NCBI GenBank assembly: GCA_025356815.1
Contig: JANXQL010000191.1
Coordinates: 1-59,621, forward strand
From: Pseudomonadota bacterium
Lineage (GTDB): Bacteria > Pseudomonadota > Gammaproteobacteria > Steroidobacterales > Steroidobacteraceae
Length of the DNA stretch: 59,621 nt
Direction of reading: 5' to 3'
In this document: piece after piece, positions 26,963-37,504 of the stretch
How positions within the stretch are numbered: position 1 is the first letter of the stretch
Layout of the letters: each line of letters opens with the position of its first letter
Notes under the pieces: model-generated
What the model was told of the DNA's origin: nothing
What the model saw: the letters and a program-made list of their open reading frames with translations, nothing else
The model's database searches: none
Translations under genes and position numbers: made by a program

Positions 26963-27726
26963 TGTTCCGCGTCGTCATACCGGCCCGTTACGCCGCGACG
27001 CGACTGCCGGGCAAGCCGCTGCGGCTGATCGCCGGACGTCCGATGATCGAACACGTGCTCGAGCGCGCGGCGGCGGCCGGCGCGCGCGAAGTCGTCGTCG
27101 CGACCGACGACGAGAGGATCGCGAGCGCCTGCCGAGCCTGCGGTGCCGACGTCGAGATGACTTCGGCGGCCCACCCGTCCGGCACGGACCGCCTGGCCGA
27201 AGTGGTCCAGCGCCGCCGCTGGGCGGACGAGGACGTGGTCGTCAACGTACAGGGCGACGAGCCGCTGCTCGCCGCCGCCAACGTCGCCCAGGTCGCGGCG
27301 CTGCTCACGGCGACGCCGCGGGCGGCGCTGGCGACGCTCGCGACCCCGGTACGTTCGCACGAGGAGTTCATCGATCCCAATGCGGTCAAGGTCGTCTGCG
27401 ACGCGCGCGGACTTGCGCTGTACTTCAGTCGCGCGCCGCTGCCCTGGCCGCGCGACGCGGCGCTCGCCGGTGACTGGGGCGTATCCGCCTGGGGCGGGGC
27501 GCTGCGGCACATCGGCATCTACGCCTACCGGGTGGCGACGCTTCGACAGCTCGCCGCCATGGCGCCCACGCCGCTGGAGGGCGCCGAGCGCCTCGAGCAG
27601 CTGCGGGCACTGGAGAACGGGCTGTCGATCGCCGTCGCGGTCGCGTGTGAGGTACCCGGACCCGGCGTCGACACCGAGGCGGACCTCGCCCGGGTCGAGG
27701 GCCTGCTGGCCGCTGCCGGACGCTGA
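26962..27726 (+). CDS. kdsB: 3-deoxy-manno-octulosonate cytidylyltransferase
   Basis: Activates Kdo to CMP-Kdo for the LPS inner core. The 254-residue protein shows VVIPARYAATRLPGKPLRLI at the nucleotide-binding N-terminus, VVVATDDERIA, SGTDRLAEV, VNVQGDEPLL and GIYAYRVATLRQL, all classical KdsB motifs. It completes the lipid A/Kdo block begun by msbA. In Xanthomonas relatives, as I recall, the phosphatase and rne follow directly; here about 6.4 kb intervenes. Confidence 0.97.
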   Translation: MFRVVIPARYAATRLPGKPLRLIAGRPMIEHVLERAAAAGAREVVVATDDERIASACRACGADVEMTSAAHPSGTDRLAEVVQRRRWADEDVVVNVQGDEPLLAAANVAQVAALLTATPRAALATLATPVRSHEEFIDPNAVKVVCDARGLALYFSRAPLPWPRDAALAGDWGVSAWGGALRHIGIYAYRVATLRQLAAMAPTPLEGAERLEQLRALENGLSIAVAVACEVPGPGVDTEADLARVEGLLAAAGR

Positions 27727-27856
27727 GCGGCGTCAACGGCCGGCCGGGTCGTGCGTTCTAGCTGGTGACGGCCGCATCCGAGGCGAGCCGCCGCCCGGCG
27801 GTTGTGGCGACGGCCGCGACGCGACAAGATGCCGCATGGGATTTCAAGGAGCCGAC

Positions 27857-28459
27857 ATGGAAATGCGCAAGTCTGGACGTTGGGCTGCCGTGATGGCGGC
27901 GCTGGTCGCGACCGCGATGCTGGCAGGCTGCGCCTCGGGACCGACGGTGCGGGCAACCGCCGATCCGGCGGCGGATTTCGGCACCTACCGTACCTATGGA
28001 TTCGTCGAGCGCACCGGCACCGATCGCGGCGACTACTCGACCATCGTGTCGCGGGCGCTGAAGGCGGCCGTCGCGGTCGAGATGGAGAAGCGCGGCTACC
28101 GCGCGGCCGAGAACCCCGACCTGCTGGTGAACTTCCAGGCCAACGTGCGCCGCAAGCAGGAGCTGTCGTCGGTCCCGGCGGCAGGGATGGGGTTGCGCAG
28201 CGGTTATTACGGAATCGAGGGGCCGCTGTTCGGCTACGGCTGCCTTGAGACCGCGCGCGACGTCAACGAAGGCACGCTGAACATCGACATCGTCGACCGC
28301 GTTCGCAAGCAGAGCGTCTGGGAGGGCGTCGCGCTCGGCGAGGTCAGCGAGGCGAAGCTGCGCACGCCGGAGGTCTCGCTGCCGCCGCTGGTCGAGCGGA
28401 TCTTCGCGCACTACCCCTATGCGGCCGGTCGCGGCACGGTGGCGGCGCCTCAGCCCTGA
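27857..28459 (+). CDS. DUF4136-family lipoprotein
   Basis: Predicted outer-membrane or periplasmic lipoprotein of 200 residues. The signal peptide ends with the lipobox LAGC, giving lipidated Cys25 after MAALVATAMLAGC. The mature part has FGTYRTYGFV near its start, AVAVEMEKRGYRAAENPDLLVNF, and NIDIVDRVRKQSVWEGVALG, the pattern of DUF4136. ATG 27857 is preceded by AAGGAG at six bases. The frame is open upstream through kdsB but without homology. The function is unknown. It converges on frdB with a 43-base gap that shows no clear terminator. Confidence 0.85.
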   Translation: MEMRKSGRWAAVMAALVATAMLAGCASGPTVRATADPAADFGTYRTYGFVERTGTDRGDYSTIVSRALKAAVAVEMEKRGYRAAENPDLLVNFQANVRRKQELSSVPAAGMGLRSGYYGIEGPLFGYGCLETARDVNEGTLNIDIVDRVRKQSVWEGVALGEVSEAKLRTPEVSLPPLVERIFAHYPYAAGRGTVAAPQP

Positions 28460-28502
28460 GCCGGACTCCCGCGAGGTCCGCCACCGCCCTCGGCCGATTG
28501 AT

Positions 28503-29231
28503 TCAGGCGCCGGCGCGCAGCATGCGCCGGCGCAGGAACGCGATCTGCGTCTGCAGCGGCAGTTCCTTCGGGCACACATCGTGGCAGGCGAGCAGGGTCA
28601 TGCAGCCGAACACGCCTTCATCGCCGCCGACCAGGTCGTAGAATTCGGCGTCGCTGCGCGTATCGCGTGGATCCAGCCCAAAACGTGCGATCTTGTTGAG
28701 CCCCACCGCGCCGACGAAGTCGTGGCGCATCTGCACCGTGCCGCAGGCCGCCACGCAGCAGCCGCACTCGATGCAGCGATCCAGCTCGTAGATCTGGTCC
28801 GCAAGGTCCGGATCCATGCGGGCCTCGAGGCGCGACAGGTCCGGCGCCGGATCGGCCGCGTGCAGCCAGGCCTGCAGGCGCTCGGTCATCGCGCGCATCC
28901 AGCTGCCGCTGTCCACCGACAGGTCCGCGATCAGCGCGAAAGCGGGCAGCGGCAGCAGCGTGATCTCGGCAGGCAGTTCCTGAGTCAGCGTCCGGCACGC
29001 AAGCCGGGGTCGCCCGTTGACGACCATGCCGCAGCTGCCGCAGATGCCGGCGCGACAGACGAAGTCGAATGCCAGTGACGGATCCTGTCGTTCACGCAGC
29101 TCGCTCAGCGCGAGGAACAGCGTCATGCCGGGCGCCTCCTCGACGAGGTAGGTCTGCAGGTGCGGCGTGCTCGCCGGGTCCTGCGGGTTGTGCCGGAACA
29201 CGTTCAGGCGGATCTGGCGGGGGGCGCTCAT
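28503..29231 (-). CDS. frdB: Fumarate reductase iron-sulfur subunit (Wolinella type)
   Basis: Electron-transfer subunit of a type B quinol:fumarate reductase. The 242-residue protein has the [2Fe-2S] motif [11 protein letters not shown] with a downstream LAC. It also has [13 protein letters not shown] and [19 protein letters not shown] for the other clusters. These sequences, and stretches such as [15 protein letters not shown] and ITLLPLPAF, resemble Wolinella succinogenes FrdB much more than the SdhB at 1485-2273. It overlaps frdA as ATGA. It is last in the frdC-frdA-frdB operon. Confidence 0.93.
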   Translation of the reverse strand: MSAPRQIRLNVFRHNPQDPASTPHLQTYLVEEAPGMTLFLALSELRERQDPSLAFDFVCRAGICGSCGMVVNGRPRLACRTLTQELPAEITLLPLPAFALIADLSVDSGSWMRAMTERLQAWLHAADPAPDLSRLEARMDPDLADQIYELDRCIECGCCVAACGTVQMRHDFVGAVGLNKIARFGLDPRDTRSDAEFYDLVGGDEGVFGCMTLLACHDVCPKELPLQTQIAFLRRRMLRAGA

Positions 29232-31204
29232 CGCAGCGGCTCCCCGAGGCGTTCGTTGTCACCCTGCAGCGACGGCGGCAGCAGGTGCCGGTATGCCATG
29301 AGCTCGCGCTGCAGGTCGTACCGGTGCAGGCCGGGAATGGCGCGTGCGGCCTCGACCGATGCCGCTCGTGCCGGCGTCTGCGGATGCTCGATGTGATTTC
29401 GCTCCCCGTAGCCGCGCCAGCCCGGCGGCAGCTCCATCGACTCCACCTGCAGGGGTTCGTAGGCAAGCGTGGGGCGTGTCGCGGCGGGGTCGGGCCAGGT
29501 GGCGAGCGTGCGCTGCAGCCAGTGGGCATCGTCGCGGCGCGGGAAGTCCTCGCGGAAGTGCGCGCCGCGGCTCTCCTCCCGGGCGAGCGCGCCGCAGGCG
29601 ATGCACAGGGCCACCTTCAGCATCCGTTGCACCCGGTAGGCAGTGACCAGCTCCGGGTTGGGACCGGGAGCGTTGCTGCGCACACCGATGCGGCGGCTGC
29701 GCAGCAGCAGCGCCTCCAGTGCCTCGACAGCCAGCGTCAGTGACGCGCCGTCGCGGAAGATACCGACGCGGTCGGTCATGACCTGCTGCATTTCCACCCT
29801 GATCGCGTCGGCGCTTTCCGTGCCACCGCCGAGCAGCGCGTCCAGTGCCGCCTGTTGCGCCGCGACCGCATCGCGCACGAGCGCGGTCGGGATGCTGATC
29901 TCGCCGCCGGGTCCCTGGCAGAAGTCAGCGACGAATTCGCCGACGATCATGCCGGCGACCACGGTCTCCGCCACCGAATTGCCACCGAGGCGGTTGAACC
30001 CGTGCAGGTCCCAGCAGGCCGCTTCGCCGGCACTGAACAGGCCGCGCAGGGTCGGGCTCTCGCCGCTGTGGCGCGTGCGAATTCCGCCCATTGTGTAGTG
30101 CTGCGCCGGGTGCACCGGGATCCAGGCCTCGGCGGGATCCACGCCGAGGAAGTAGCGGCAGATCTCCTTGACCTCGCGCAGGTTGCGGTCGATGTGTGCC
30201 CGACCGAGCTGGGTGATGTCCAGCCACAGGTGCGGGCCGAACCGGGATGGGGCGCCGTGGCCCTTGCGGATGTGCTCTGCCATGCGACGCGAAACGACGT
30301 CGCGCGAGGCGAGTTCCTTCTTCTCCGGCTCGTAGTCGGGCATGAACCGGTGCCCGGCGGCATCGCGCAGCAGGCCGCCGTCGCCGCGGCAGCCTTCGGT
30401 GACGAGGATGCCGGCCGGGAAGATGCCGGTCGGGTGGAACTGCACGGCCTCCATGTTGCCGAGGGCGACCACCCCCGTCTCGAGCGCGAGCGCGGCGCCC
30501 ATCCCCTCGCAGATCACGGCGTTGGTCGTGACCCGGTAGAGCCGGCCCGCGCCGCCGGTCGCGATGACGGTGGCGCGCGACACGTACGCGACCAGCTCGC
30601 CGGTGGCGAGGTCGCGCACGACGGCACCGCAGCAACGGTCGGCGTCGCGCAACAGCGCGAGGGCTTCCTTGCGCTCATGCACCGGCACGCCGTGGGCGAT
30701 CGCCTGATCGCCGACCGCATAGAGCATCGCATGCCCGGTACCGTCGGATACGTAGCAGGTGCGCCACTTGCGCGTACCGCCGAAGTCGCGCTGCGCGAGC
30801 AGTCCGTGCGCGGCCTCCGACTCGGTCAGAGTGACGCGCTGACCGTTGATGATGACCTCGCGATCGCCCTTGCGCACGCGGCTCCAGGGCACGCCCCAGG
30901 CGGCGAGCTCGCGCACGGCCTTGGGCGCGGTATTGACGAACATGCGCACGACCGGCTGGTCCGCGCCCCAGTCGCTGCCGCGGACGGTGTCCTCGAAATG
31001 CACGTCCTCGTTGTCGCCTTCGCCCTTGGTCGTGTTGGCGAGGCTCGCCTGCATGCCGCCCTGGGCAGCCGCCGAGTGCGAGCGCTTCGGCGGCACCAGC
31101 GACAGCACCAGCGCGTCGAGTCCGCGGCGGCGCACGCCCACCGCGACCCTGAGGCCTGCCAGCCCACCGCCGACCACCAGCACGTCGGTATAGACGATCT
31201 TCAC
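29228..31204 (-). CDS. frdA: Fumarate reductase flavoprotein subunit (Wolinella type)
   Basis: Catalytic flavoprotein interconverting fumarate and succinate on the cytoplasmic face. From GTG 31204, which overlaps the frdC stop and has GGGAG seven bases upstream, the protein has 658 residues. The N-terminus [17 protein letters not shown] binds FAD, and His43 in [13 protein letters not shown] is the expected covalent attachment site. [44 protein letters not shown] and [18 protein letters not shown] follow. The layout closely matches epsilonproteobacterial FrdA from memory. An ATG at 31225 would extend it by seven residues into frdC. There is no Tat signal, so it is not the periplasmic methylmenaquinol type. 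Confidence 0.94.
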   Translation of the reverse strand: MKIVYTDVLVVGGGLAGLRVAVGVRRRGLDALVLSLVPPKRSHSAAAQGGMQASLANTTKGEGDNEDVHFEDTVRGSDWGADQPVVRMFVNTAPKAVRELAAWGVPWSRVRKGDREVIINGQRVTLTESEAAHGLLAQRDFGGTRKWRTCYVSDGTGHAMLYAVGDQAIAHGVPVHERKEALALLRDADRCCGAVVRDLATGELVAYVSRATVIATGGAGRLYRVTTNAVICEGMGAALALETGVVALGNMEAVQFHPTGIFPAGILVTEGCRGDGGLLRDAAGHRFMPDYEPEKKELASRDVVSRRMAEHIRKGHGAPSRFGPHLWLDITQLGRAHIDRNLREVKEICRYFLGVDPAEAWIPVHPAQHYTMGGIRTRHSGESPTLRGLFSAGEAACWDLHGFNRLGGNSVAETVVAGMIVGEFVADFCQGPGGEISIPTALVRDAVAAQQAALDALLGGGTESADAIRVEMQQVMTDRVGIFRDGASLTLAVEALEALLLRSRRIGVRSNAPGPNPELVTAYRVQRMLKVALCIACGALAREESRGAHFREDFPRRDDAHWLQRTLATWPDPAATRPTLAYEPLQVESMELPPGWRGYGERNHIEHPQTPARAASVEAARAIPGLHRYDLQRELMAYRHLLPPSLQGDNERLGEPLR

Positions 31205-31980
31205 CGCGCGACTCCCGTTAGCCATGCCGGGACGTAATTTTCGCCGTAATGCGGCGCGTGCTGCATGCCGATGCGCATGTAGGCGGCGAGCGAGGCGAGG
31301 CCCAGCACGAGGAAGAAGGCGGTCAGCGTCCACTTCGCCAGCCGCAGCCGCCGCCGGGTCGTGGCGGGATGGGCTCCCTCGAGAAAGCCCCACTTCAGAG
31401 CGAGCCGATACAGGCCGACGCCACCGTGGATCTCGACGGCGAACAGCATCACAAGGTAGATCGGCCACATCGAGTCGGACCAGACGCGATCCGCCGACTC
31501 GAATGGCCCGATCCTGTCCGGACGCAGCAACATCGTGCCCAGGTGCAGCGATGCCAGGAAGAACAGCGCAAAGCCCGTCAGCACCTGCCAGTACCACAGC
31601 GTCGTGTCCTCATGGCGCATCGCGTGCAGGTGGTCGCGGAAGGTGCGGTGCGCCGTGTAGCTGGCGGGAAACTTGCGCAGCGCGAGCGCCGCGTGGCACG
31701 CGAACAGCGTGAAGACCACCGCGACGATCACCGAGACCAGCCACGGCACGCTGTGGCCGAGGAAGAAGTAGCCCTCGAAGAACCGCGAGATCGCCCACAT
31801 CGCGTCCCGGCTGACCAGGATCGAGGAGACGAACAGCATGTGACCCCACATGAACAGCCCGAGCGCAAGCCCGCTCAGGCTCTGCAGCAGGTCCAGCCGC
31901 GCGGGCCAGCGCGACCGGGAGGGCACGGGTCGCGGGCGATCCGCCCGCGACGGGGTCGTCTGAGCCGTGGTACTGGACAT
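31201..31980 (-). CDS. frdC: Fumarate reductase di-heme cytochrome b subunit (Wolinella type)
   Basis: Membrane anchor of a type B complex II, 259 residues with five membrane helices. Likely heme ligands are His47 (GHMLFVSS), His96 (ACHAAL), His146 (SLHLGTM) and His185 ([10 protein letters not shown]). Glu69 in RFFEGYFF aligns with the Wolinella FrdC Glu66 needed for menaquinol oxidation. Glu183 in FAVEIHGG aligns with Glu180 of its proton pathway. [17 protein letters not shown] and [11 protein letters not shown] also fit. A ribosome site AGGAAG precedes the ATG. I saw no FNR-type site upstream. The quinone used is not determinable from sequence alone. Confidence 0.93.
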   Translation of the reverse strand: MSSTTAQTTPSRADRPRPVPSRSRWPARLDLLQSLSGLALGLFMWGHMLFVSSILVSRDAMWAISRFFEGYFFLGHSVPWLVSVIVAVVFTLFACHAALALRKFPASYTAHRTFRDHLHAMRHEDTTLWYWQVLTGFALFFLASLHLGTMLLRPDRIGPFESADRVWSDSMWPIYLVMLFAVEIHGGVGLYRLALKWGFLEGAHPATTRRRLRLAKWTLTAFFLVLGLASLAAYMRIGMQHAPHYGENYVPAWLTGVAR

Positions 31981-32111
31981 CCGCTTCCTGCTGGCAAGGT
32001 CTGGATGGGATTTGGAGCGCTATCGTCGGCGAGCGCGATAAGTGCATTCCACCATTTTCGCGGCCACTACCGTCGTGGGCCACGGCCACATGCGGGCCCG
32101 CAGCGGGCGCG

Positions 32112-34022
32112 TCAGCCGCGCGGCAGGCTGCCGTGGCGCAGGGGCGTGACGTCGACCTGGTCGCCGAGGAAGCCGCCGGTCTGGTGGGCCCAGAGGCGCG
32201 CGTACAGGCCCTCGCGGGCGAGCAGGCTGGCATGGTCGCCGGTCTCGACGACGACACCCTGGTCGAGGACCACCAGCCGGTCCATGGCGGCGATCGTCGA
32301 CAGGCGGTGGGCGATCGCGATCACCGTCTTGCCAGCCATCAGCCGGTACAGGCTCTGCTGGATCGCGGCCTCGACCTCGCTGTCGAGCGCGCTCGTGGCC
32401 TCGTCCAGCAGCAGGATCGGCGCGTCCTTGAGCATCACCCGGGCGATCGCGATGCGCTGGCGCTGGCCGCCGCTGAGCTTCACGCCGCGCTCGCCGACAT
32501 GGGCGTCGTAGCCGGTGCGGCCGCGCGCATCGCGCAGCGTCAAGATGAATTCATGCGCCTCGGCCCGCTTCGCCGCGGCGATCATCTGCTCGTCCGAGGC
32601 GTCCGGGCGCCCGTAGAGGATGTTATCGCGTACCGAGCGGTGCAGCAGGGAGGTGTCCTGCGTCACCATGCCGATGCGCGCGCGCAGGCTGTCCTGCGTC
32701 ACCGCTGCGATGTCCTGGCCGTCGATCAGGATGCGGCCGCAGCGTACGTCATAGAAGCGCAGCAGCAGGTTCACGATCGTGCTCTTGCCAGCACCGGAGC
32801 GGCCGACCAGGCCGAGCTTCTCGCCGGAGGCGACCACCAGGTCGAGCCGGTCGATGACCGGGCGGCGTCGGCCGTCGTCGAGTTCGCCGTAGGCGAAGGT
32901 GACGCCCTCGAAGCGCACCTCGCCGCGAGCCACGGCGAGTTCCTTCGCGTCGGGCTGGTCGACGATCGTATGCGGGCTGGAGAGCGTGCCGATACCGTCC
33001 TGGACCGTGCCGACGTGCTCGAACAGCGAGGCGAACTCCCACATCACCCAGTGGGAGATGCCGTTGAGGCGCAGTGCCATCGCGGTCGCCGCCGCGACAC
33101 CGCCGATGCCCAGCGAACCTTGGCTCCACAACCAGAGCGTCGTTCCGGCCGTGCCCATGATCAGCACCATGCTCAGGCTGTGATTGACCACCTCGAACGA
33201 GGTGACCATGCGCATCTGCCGATAGACCGTGCGCAGGAACTCCGCCATCGCCCCCTGCACGTAGCCGCTCTCGCGCCGCGTGTGCGAGAACAGCTTCACG
33301 GTGGCGATGTTGGTATAGGCATCCGTGATCCGCCCGGTCATCAGCGAGCGTGCATCCGCCTGCGCCTTGCCCACCGCTGCAAGGCGCGGCACGTAGTAGC
33401 AGACTGACAGCGCGTACAGGCTGAGCCAGCCGACGAAAGGCATCAGCAGCCAGCCACTGAAGTTGCCGACGACCAGCAGGATCGTCGTGAAGTAGATCAG
33501 GATGTAGACCAGGATATCGGCGACGATCATCCATGCGTCGCGCACCGCAAGTGCGGTCTGCATGACTTTCGCGGCGACGCGACCGGCGAACTCGTCCTGG
33601 TAGAAGCTCAGGCTCTGCGCGAGCATGTTGCGGTGGAAGTCCCAGCGCAGCCGCATCGCGAAGTTGCCGGCGAGGGTCTGGCGCCGCAGCATGCTCTGCA
33701 ACGTGACCAGCAGCGTGCTGGCGGCGAGAATGGCGGCAAGCAGCAGCAGCTGGTGACGCTGGGTGACCCAGATCTTGGCCGGCGGGACCTTCGACAGCCA
33801 GTCGACCACCCGGCCGAGCATGCTAAACAGCAGCGCCTCGAACGCGCCGATCAGCGCGGTCGCCGCGGTCATGATCGCGATGTACTGGCGCGTGCCGCGC
33901 GTGCAGGCCCATAGGAAGCCGATCAGGCCGCGTGGCAGCGGCGGCGGCGGGGCGTCCGGGTACGGCGAGACCAGTGATTCGAAGTAGCGCAACAAGGGAG
34001 ATTCCGGCGGGAGCGGGGGCAC
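32112..34022 (-). CDS. ABC exporter, fused permease and ATPase
   Basis: Full-length half-transporter of 636 residues. Residues about 1-345 contain six membrane helices (for example QYIAIMTAATALIGAFEALL and ILVYILIYFTTILLVVGNF). The ATPase has Walker A GRSGAGKSTIVNLLLRFYD (about residue 405), signature LSGGQRQRIAIARVML, Walker B PILLLDEATSALDSEVEAAI and IAHRLSTIAAMDRL. It belongs to the multidrug/lipid exporter group that begins with a short soluble segment (LLRYFESLV). GTG 34022 fits that start; an ATG at 34094 would add 24 residues with no homology. The substrate is unknown. It is not adjacent to a partner half-transporter, so a homodimer is likely. Confidence 0.9.
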   Translation of the reverse strand: MPPLPPESPLLRYFESLVSPYPDAPPPPLPRGLIGFLWACTRGTRQYIAIMTAATALIGAFEALLFSMLGRVVDWLSKVPPAKIWVTQRHQLLLLAAILAASTLLVTLQSMLRRQTLAGNFAMRLRWDFHRNMLAQSLSFYQDEFAGRVAAKVMQTALAVRDAWMIVADILVYILIYFTTILLVVGNFSGWLLMPFVGWLSLYALSVCYYVPRLAAVGKAQADARSLMTGRITDAYTNIATVKLFSHTRRESGYVQGAMAEFLRTVYRQMRMVTSFEVVNHSLSMVLIMGTAGTTLWLWSQGSLGIGGVAAATAMALRLNGISHWVMWEFASLFEHVGTVQDGIGTLSSPHTIVDQPDAKELAVARGEVRFEGVTFAYGELDDGRRRPVIDRLDLVVASGEKLGLVGRSGAGKSTIVNLLLRFYDVRCGRILIDGQDIAAVTQDSLRARIGMVTQDTSLLHRSVRDNILYGRPDASDEQMIAAAKRAEAHEFILTLRDARGRTGYDAHVGERGVKLSGGQRQRIAIARVMLKDAPILLLDEATSALDSEVEAAIQQSLYRLMAGKTVIAIAHRLSTIAAMDRLVVLDQGVVVETGDHASLLAREGLYARLWAHQTGGFLGDQVDVTPLRHGSLPRG

Positions 34023-34178
34023 GCAGCTTATCGTATCGGGCGCCAGGCGGTGCCGCGGCAAGGCGGCGGCACGGGCAGACGGCGCGCAACGCAAGCAGGA
34101 TGGTGCGAGAGGCGCTCACGGCAGCCACGACGGGCCGACGGGGATGAAGGCGGCGGCATCGCTGCGGTATAAGGATAC

Positions 34179-34685
34179 ATGGTCATAGTCACCCGCCCTG
34201 TCTCGGTGCTGTTCGTCTGCATGGGCAATATCTGTCGCTCACCGACCGCGGAGGGCGTGTTCCGTGCGCTGGTGCGACGCGAGGCCGCGGAGCTTGCGAT
34301 CGAAATCGATTCGGCCGGCACGCACGACTATCACCTGGGTGCGCCACCGGACCTGCGCTCGCAGGCGGCTGCGCGCAGGCGTGGCATCGACCTGAGCGGT
34401 CTGCGGGCACGCCAGCTGGTGGCGGCCGACTTCGAACGCTTCGACCACGTGCTCGTGATGGACCAGCGCAACCTGGCCGATGCCGCGGCGATTGCGCCGG
34501 CCAGCTATGCGGCCCGGCTGCGTCGATTCATGGAATTCGCGCCGGAGCTGGAGCTCGACGAGGTGCCGGATCCGTACGATGGAGACCAGAGCGGCTTCGA
34601 ACAGGTACTTGACCTGACCGAAGCCGCGTCACGTGGCCTGCTGCGACGGCTGCGCGCCGAAGGCGCGCGCAGCAGCAGTTCCTAG
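34179..34685 (+). CDS. Low-molecular-weight protein tyrosine phosphatase
   Basis: Cytoplasmic phosphatase of 168 residues with the P-loop [17 protein letters not shown] (nucleophile Cys14, Arg20). The general-acid segment is [20 protein letters not shown]. The N-terminus has a few residues more than typical members. AAGGA lies three bases before the ATG. Substrates are unknown, though relatives often act on tyrosine kinases of polysaccharide export. In related genomes it lies between kdsB and rne; here it still faces rne. Its TAG stop shares the CTAG tetranucleotide with the rne stop. Confidence 0.94.
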   Translation: MVIVTRPVSVLFVCMGNICRSPTAEGVFRALVRREAAELAIEIDSAGTHDYHLGAPPDLRSQAAARRRGIDLSGLRARQLVAADFERFDHVLVMDQRNLADAAAIAPASYAARLRRFMEFAPELELDEVPDPYDGDQSGFEQVLDLTEAASRGLLRRLRAEGARSSSS

Positions 34686-37504
34686 CCCGTCGAACCGCCG
34701 GGCGGTGGCGTCGCTGCCTGCGCTGCGACTACCGCAACCGGTTCAGCGTGCGCCGTGGCGGATGCAGACGGCGTCGCGGTTGCCGCAGCGGCAGCGGCGG
34801 CCGCCTCTTCTTCCTCCGTGGAACTGAGGACCACTGGCGCGACCGGCGAGGCCTGCGCGAGCGCCTGAGTGTCGCTCACCCAGTCCCGAGTCGGCTGGGT
34901 CATCGACGGCGCAGGTGCCGATATAGCCTCGAGCGAGGCGGGCGCCGCGGGAGCGGCCAGCGGTGCAGGGGCTTCGTCGGCGGCGTGCTGAGGCGCGCTG
35001 TGGGTCTGGCTGCGTTCGTAGGCCTCGACGTCGAGAACCGGGAAGCGACCCGAGTCGCCGATATCCGGCACGTTCGCACTGAATTGCTCCTCGGCACCGA
35101 TACGCGGCTCGCTGCCGGGCGTCGCGCCGTCGCGATTGCCACCGCGACCACGCCGACGCCCGCGCCGACGGCGACGTTCACCGGAGGACCTGCTCTCGGC
35201 AGCGCCCTCGGCGCCTTCGGGCCGGTTCAGCGACTCGCCACCCGGCGCCGCGGCGTCATCGTTCGACGGCGCCGGCAGCGGCGGTCTCGACTCGTCACGC
35301 GGTGGGTCCGGACGACGCTCCTGACGCGGCGCCCCCTCACGGCTGCCCTCGCGACCACCGTCACGGTTCCTGTCACGTCCGCCGCGCTCGCCGCGCTCCG
35401 GACGTTCCTCGCGGCGACCACGTTCACCCTCCGGCCGGGGACGATCACCCTCGGGCCGGCCCTCGGGCCGGCGGCCCTCGGCGTCCGGACGCGGTCGATC
35501 CGCGTCGTTGCGGTTGCGCTCGGCATCGGCGCGGTTGCCGTCGCTGCGACTGCGATCACCCTCGCCACGGCCACCACTGCGGCCACGGTCACGTCCACCC
35601 CGACTGCCGCGGCCATCGCGACCGCCGTCGCGGCTGCCGTCGCGGCCGCGCGGCGGGCGCTGCTCGTCGCGGTGGCCGCTAGGGCGCCCGCTGCGATTGT
35701 TGCGATCGTCACGCTCGCGTTTGGCGCCGGCACTGTGCGACGCGGGCTGCTCATCCGAACCAAACAGCCAGATCCACATCCGGTGGAAGATACCCTCGCG
35801 ATAGACCGGGCCCGCCGGGGGCGGGGCCGCGGCGGGTGCGGCGGGTGCGGCCACCGGTTCCGGGGTCGCCGACCAGACGTTGGCCGTCGCCGGCGCAGGC
35901 GCCGACGGCATGATCGGCTGCACGGCCGCAGGTTCCACGGCCTTCTTCGGTTCGGCGTTGGGGGTCGCGATCTCTACCGCCGGCTGCTCAGCCATCGAGT
36001 AGCTGGTGACCGAATTCTCCGCCAGGCCCATCTCGTCGTCGCGCACGCGGCGCAGCGAATAGTTCGGGGTCTGCATGTGCGGGTTGGGCACCAGGATCAC
36101 TTCGGCGTGATTGCGCTCCTCGACTTCGCGCAGCCAGTCGCGCTTCTCGTTGATCAGGAACGTGGCGACCTCGACCGGCAGCTGTGCAATGACCTTGGAG
36201 CTGCGGTCCTTGCGGGCCTCCTCGCCGATCAGTCGCAGAATCGCCAGGGCAAGCGACTCGACGCTGCGGATCGTGCCCAGACCCACGCATCGCGGGCAAG
36301 TGATGTGCGTCGATTCGCCCAGCGACGGGCGCAGGCGCTGGCGCGACATCTCCAACAGGCCGAAGCGCGAGATCTTGCCGATCTGGATGCGCGCACGGTC
36401 CATCTTGACGGAGTCGCGCAGCCGGTCCTCGACCGAGCGCTGGTTCTTGGTCGACTCCATGTCGATGAAGTCGATGACGATCAGCCCGCCCAGGTCGCGG
36501 ATGCGCAGCTGGCGCGAGATCTCCTCGGCAGCCTCCAGATTGGTGTTGGTCGCCGTCGTCTCGATGTCGCTGCCACGGGTGGCGCGCGCGGAGTTGATGT
36601 CGATCGACACCAGCGCCTCGGTGTGGTCGATCACGAGGCTGCCGCCCGAGGGCAGGTTGACCTTGTGCGAGTACGCCGACTCGATCTGGCTCTCGATCTG
36701 GAAGCGCGTGAACAGCGGCACGTCGTCCGTGTACAGCTTCAGCTTGCGCTGTGAGTCCGGCGGCATGAAGCGCGCCATGTAGTCCTGGCCGCGCTGATAG
36801 GCGGCCTCGTCGTCACACAGCACCTCGCCGATATCGTCCGACAAGTAGTCGCGCAGGCTGCGCGCCACCGGGTCGCTTTCCTGGTAGACCAGGAATGGCG
36901 AGGGGCGATCCTTCGAGGCGGCCTCGATGGCCTCCCAGTTGGTGCGCAGATTGTCGAGGTCCCACTGCAGCTCTTCGGTCGTGCGGCCCACGCCTGCGGT
37001 GCGCACGATCGCGCCCATGCCGTCGGGGATGTTCAGCCCGTCCATCGCTTCGCGGGTGAGGTCGCGATCCTCACCCTCGATGCGGCGCGACACGCCGCCG
37101 GCACGCGGGTTGTTCGGCATCAGGACCAGGAAGCGGCCGGCCAGGCTGATGAACGTGGTGAGGGCAGCACCCTTGTTGCCGCGCTCCTCCTTCTCCACCT
37201 GCACCACGATCTCCTGACCCTCGGTCAGCAGCTCGCGAATGTTCATGCGGCCGCCCTGCGGCTGGCTGCGGAAGTTCTCCTTGGAGACTTCCTTGAGCGG
37301 CAGGAAGCCATGGCGCGACGCGCCGTACTCGACGAAAGCGGCCTCTAGGCTGGGCTCGACCCGGGTGATCCGGCCCTTGTAGATGTTGGCTTTCTTCTGT
37401 TCCTTGGACGGGATCTCGATCGACAGGTCGTAAAGCTTTTGACCATCAACGAGGGCAACGCGCAGCTCTTCCTGCTGCGTTGCATTGATCAGCATTCTCT
37501 TCAT
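34682..37504 (-). CDS. rne: Ribonuclease E
   Basis: Essential endoribonuclease and degradosome scaffold. The 940-residue protein starts [20 protein letters not shown]. It has an S1 domain (about 37-120), the DNase I-like catalytic domain with Asp302 ([13 protein letters not shown]) and Asp345 ([11 protein letters not shown]), and the zinc-link cysteines Cys403 and Cys406 in [14 protein letters not shown]. These are one residue offset from E. coli. Beyond about residue 570 the chain becomes low-complexity: an Arg/Asp/Gly-rich RNA-binding stretch, then an Ala/Pro-rich tail. That tail is unrelated to E. coli in detail. The long 5' region may carry autoregulatory structure. Confidence 0.97.
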   Translation of the reverse strand: MKRMLINATQQEELRVALVDGQKLYDLSIEIPSKEQKKANIYKGRITRVEPSLEAAFVEYGASRHGFLPLKEVSKENFRSQPQGGRMNIRELLTEGQEIVVQVEKEERGNKGAALTTFISLAGRFLVLMPNNPRAGGVSRRIEGEDRDLTREAMDGLNIPDGMGAIVRTAGVGRTTEELQWDLDNLRTNWEAIEAASKDRPSPFLVYQESDPVARSLRDYLSDDIGEVLCDDEAAYQRGQDYMARFMPPDSQRKLKLYTDDVPLFTRFQIESQIESAYSHKVNLPSGGSLVIDHTEALVSIDINSARATRGSDIETTATNTNLEAAEEISRQLRIRDLGGLIVIDFIDMESTKNQRSVEDRLRDSVKMDRARIQIGKISRFGLLEMSRQRLRPSLGESTHITCPRCVGLGTIRSVESLALAILRLIGEEARKDRSSKVIAQLPVEVATFLINEKRDWLREVEERNHAEVILVPNPHMQTPNYSLRRVRDDEMGLAENSVTSYSMAEQPAVEIATPNAEPKKAVEPAAVQPIMPSAPAPATANVWSATPEPVAAPAAPAAAPPPAGPVYREGIFHRMWIWLFGSDEQPASHSAGAKRERDDRNNRSGRPSGHRDEQRPPRGRDGSRDGGRDGRGSRGGRDRGRSGGRGEGDRSRSDGNRADAERNRNDADRPRPDAEGRRPEGRPEGDRPRPEGERGRREERPERGERGGRDRNRDGGREGSREGAPRQERRPDPPRDESRPPLPAPSNDDAAAPGGESLNRPEGAEGAAESRSSGERRRRRGRRRGRGGNRDGATPGSEPRIGAEEQFSANVPDIGDSGRFPVLDVEAYERSQTHSAPQHAADEAPAPLAAPAAPASLEAISAPAPSMTQPTRDWVSDTQALAQASPVAPVVLSSTEEEEAAAAAAAATATPSASATAHAEPVAVVAAQAATPPPGGSTG

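Noticed and set aside
27770-27820. Hairpin CCGCCG/CGGCGG between kdsB and the DUF4136 gene as a terminator
   Set aside because: Short stem and no T-run; GC-rich DNA yields such dyads often, so I do not list it as a terminator.
29855-31237. 460-codon plus-strand frame opposite frdA
   Set aside because: No family motif, and it antiparallels the highly conserved frdA codons; typical GC-rich antisense artefact.
31981-32111. FNR/ANR-type site upstream of frdC
   Set aside because: I looked for TTGAT-N4-ATCAA-like sequences and found none; only weak TATCG/CGATA arms occur.
34161-34178. TATAAG just before the phosphatase ATG as another leaderless promoter
   Set aside because: The overlapping AAGGA is better explained as a ribosome site and no acceptable -35 is present.
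35130-35760. Arg/Asp/Gly repeats in rne as a separate repetitive element
   Set aside because: They are in frame and continuous with the RNase E C-terminal RNA-binding region, a normal low-complexity part of the protein.
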